5,824 nucleotides of DNA, from positions 1 through 5,824 of the forward strand of contig JBBREK010000246.1 in the NCBI GenBank assembly GCA_038203025.1, in the 5' to 3' direction. Numbering within the stretch: position 1 is the first letter of the stretch; each line of letters starts with the position of its first letter. The stretch is from UBA11346 sp038203025 (lineage in GTDB: Bacteria > Planctomycetota > UBA11346). A program made the translations under genes and the position numbers. This document shows, piece after piece, positions 4,974-5,824 of the stretch. The notes under the pieces are model-generated. The model was given only the letters and a program-made list of their open reading frames with translations. It was not told the origin of the DNA and did not search any database.

Positions 4974-5824
4974 CTACTTGGCATCCGGCTCGGGCTCGTC
5001 GTCGCCAGCCAGGATCTTCTCCTTAACCGCCCAGGCCCGCCAGGCGGCCACCGCCTCGCCACGTTTGGCGGCATCATCCCGGGGATCGAACGTGAAATCC
5101 TGCTTGGTGATCTCCTGAAGGATGTCGTGGGTCCGGCGACGCAGCAGCGGATTTGGGCTGGACAGGCCGTCTATCAGGGCGGGCACGGCCTGGCGGCCGC
5201 GCGAGCGCAGGCGGCTCTCGGCCTCCTGCGACTGGCTGCCGGTGGTGCTGGCCAGGTTGGCGACCGAGGCCCGATCCGGGTCATTGGTCGGGGTGGATGC
5301 GGCGGCGCCATCCTCGATGTCCGGGATGCCCGGCCAGCGGAAGCGGGTCTTCTCCTCCTTCCACCACTTCTCGGCCAGTTCGATGCGCTTGATCCGCTGG
5401 TCCATCGGCAGGGCGATGTCGATGCCCCAATCGAGGGTGGTCGCCCGGCGCAGCACATCGACGCCCCGTCGGGCAATGGCGGGGTCCTCGTTGCGCATCA
5501 CTTTGAACAGCACCGGGAAGATCTCGATCTTGCGCATCTCGGCCAGGCCGGCGGCGGCTTCGACGGCGGAGGCCTGGTCAGCGCTGCGCAGTTGCTCCAT
5601 CAGGATCTGCACCTCGCTGACCGACCAGTTGGCGTCCCACCACGCCTTGGCTTTCTCCGGGGTCAGCTCTTTGTCCGGCAGGAAGGTGATCGCAGCCAGG
5701 GTCTCGCGGGCCTGGTCCTGCACGTCGGTGGAGGGGTTCGCGAGCAGTTCGACAAGCCGCGGCACCGCTTTGCGGTCGCGAACCTGTAGCGAGGCCATAC
5801 AGAAATAGAGCAGATCCTCGGGAT
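4974..5824 (-). CDS. HEAT-repeat protein, 3' part (5' end beyond the window)
   Basis: The visible 282 residues are the C-terminal part of a longer protein. The frame stays open to the right edge (PEDLLYFC precedes the first Met at 5798), so that Met is unlikely to be the start. The sequence shows helix pairs of the HEAT/PBS-lyase type: RDRKAVPRLVELLANPSTD, then AAAGLAEMRKIEIFPVLFKV with MRNEDPAIARRGVDVLRRAT, and near the end RGRQAVPALIDGLSSPNPLL. Between repeats are Trp-rich inserts (AKAWWDANW, AEKWWKEEK, VAAWRAWAVKEK), and a low-complexity Ala/Thr/Ser stretch lies midway. The C-terminus is acidic (DDEPEPDAK). Such proteins are scaffolds for protein-protein contacts; no enzyme motif is seen. 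Whether it carries a signal peptide or other domain cannot be told without its N-terminus. It is 46 bp upstream of yggS with no evident terminator between, so co-transcription is possible. Confidence 0.85.
   Translation of the reverse strand, partial: PEDLLYFCMASLQVRDRKAVPRLVELLANPSTDVQDQARETLAAITFLPDKELTPEKAKAWWDANWSVSEVQILMEQLRSADQASAVEAAAGLAEMRKIEIFPVLFKVMRNEDPAIARRGVDVLRRATTLDWGIDIALPMDQRIKRIELAEKWWKEEKTRFRWPGIPDIEDGAAASTPTNDPDRASVANLASTTGSQSQEAESRLRSRGRQAVPALIDGLSSPNPLLRRRTHDILQEITKQDFTFDPRDDAAKRGEAVAAWRAWAVKEKILAGDDEPEPDAK

Noticed and set aside
4073..5026. Plus-strand open frame of 317 codons
   Set aside because: It lies antisense to yggS, whose family match is unambiguous; no motif is seen.
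5127..5789. Plus-strand open frame of 220 codons
   Set aside because: It is antisense to the HEAT-repeat gene and rich in Gly/Ala/Gln typical of shadow translation.
5796..5798. ATG as the start of the HEAT-repeat gene
   Set aside because: The frame stays open upstream to the window edge and the Met lies within an apparent HEAT helix, so the true start is probably outside the window.

Overview
The window is a GC-rich bacterial chromosome fragment in which every convincing gene lies on the minus strand. The mix suggests a Planctomycetota-like or similar environmental Gram-negative lineage. It contains a membrane-anchored Hanks-type Ser/Thr kinase with a large unassigned exterior domain, a HEAT-repeat protein with repeated tryptophan-rich linkers, and a small outer-membrane beta-barrel protein with an Ala/Pro linker. 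This placement is an inference from gene style; no rRNA or other marker is present.

Reading in the direction of transcription (right to left), the first cluster runs from the right edge to about 2839. It holds the 3' part of a HEAT-repeat protein (cut by the right edge), a YggS/PLPBP pyridoxal-phosphate homeostasis protein, an SprT-like zinc metalloprotease, and a small secreted, probably beta-barrel outer-membrane protein. The gaps are 46 bp, 5 bp and a 4-bp ATGA overlap, so at least the last three genes look like one translationally coupled operon.

A 453-bp non-coding gap (2386-2838) follows. It has a repeat-dense stretch (2701-2821), an AT-rich promoter-like island (about 2585-2635), and three consecutive stem-loops (2512-2583) that would fall in the leader of the next gene. 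That gene (211-2385) encodes a 724-residue Ser/Thr protein kinase. It has an intact cytoplasmic kinase domain, one membrane helix and an exterior region whose last ~170 residues resemble an SGNH-hydrolase fold without the catalytic residues.

After a 71-bp gap, the left edge carries the first 46 codons of an FAD/NAD-binding electron-transfer subunit of the NfnA/SudB family. Its Shine-Dalgarno sequence is buried in a hairpin directly before the start codon.

No tRNA, rRNA, CRISPR array, insertion sequence, prophage or toxin-antitoxin gene is visible. The clearest candidates for something undescribed are the kinase's exterior domain, the structured leader in front of the kinase, and the coupled yggS-metalloprotease-outer-membrane-protein operon. 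None of these is proven to be a new system.
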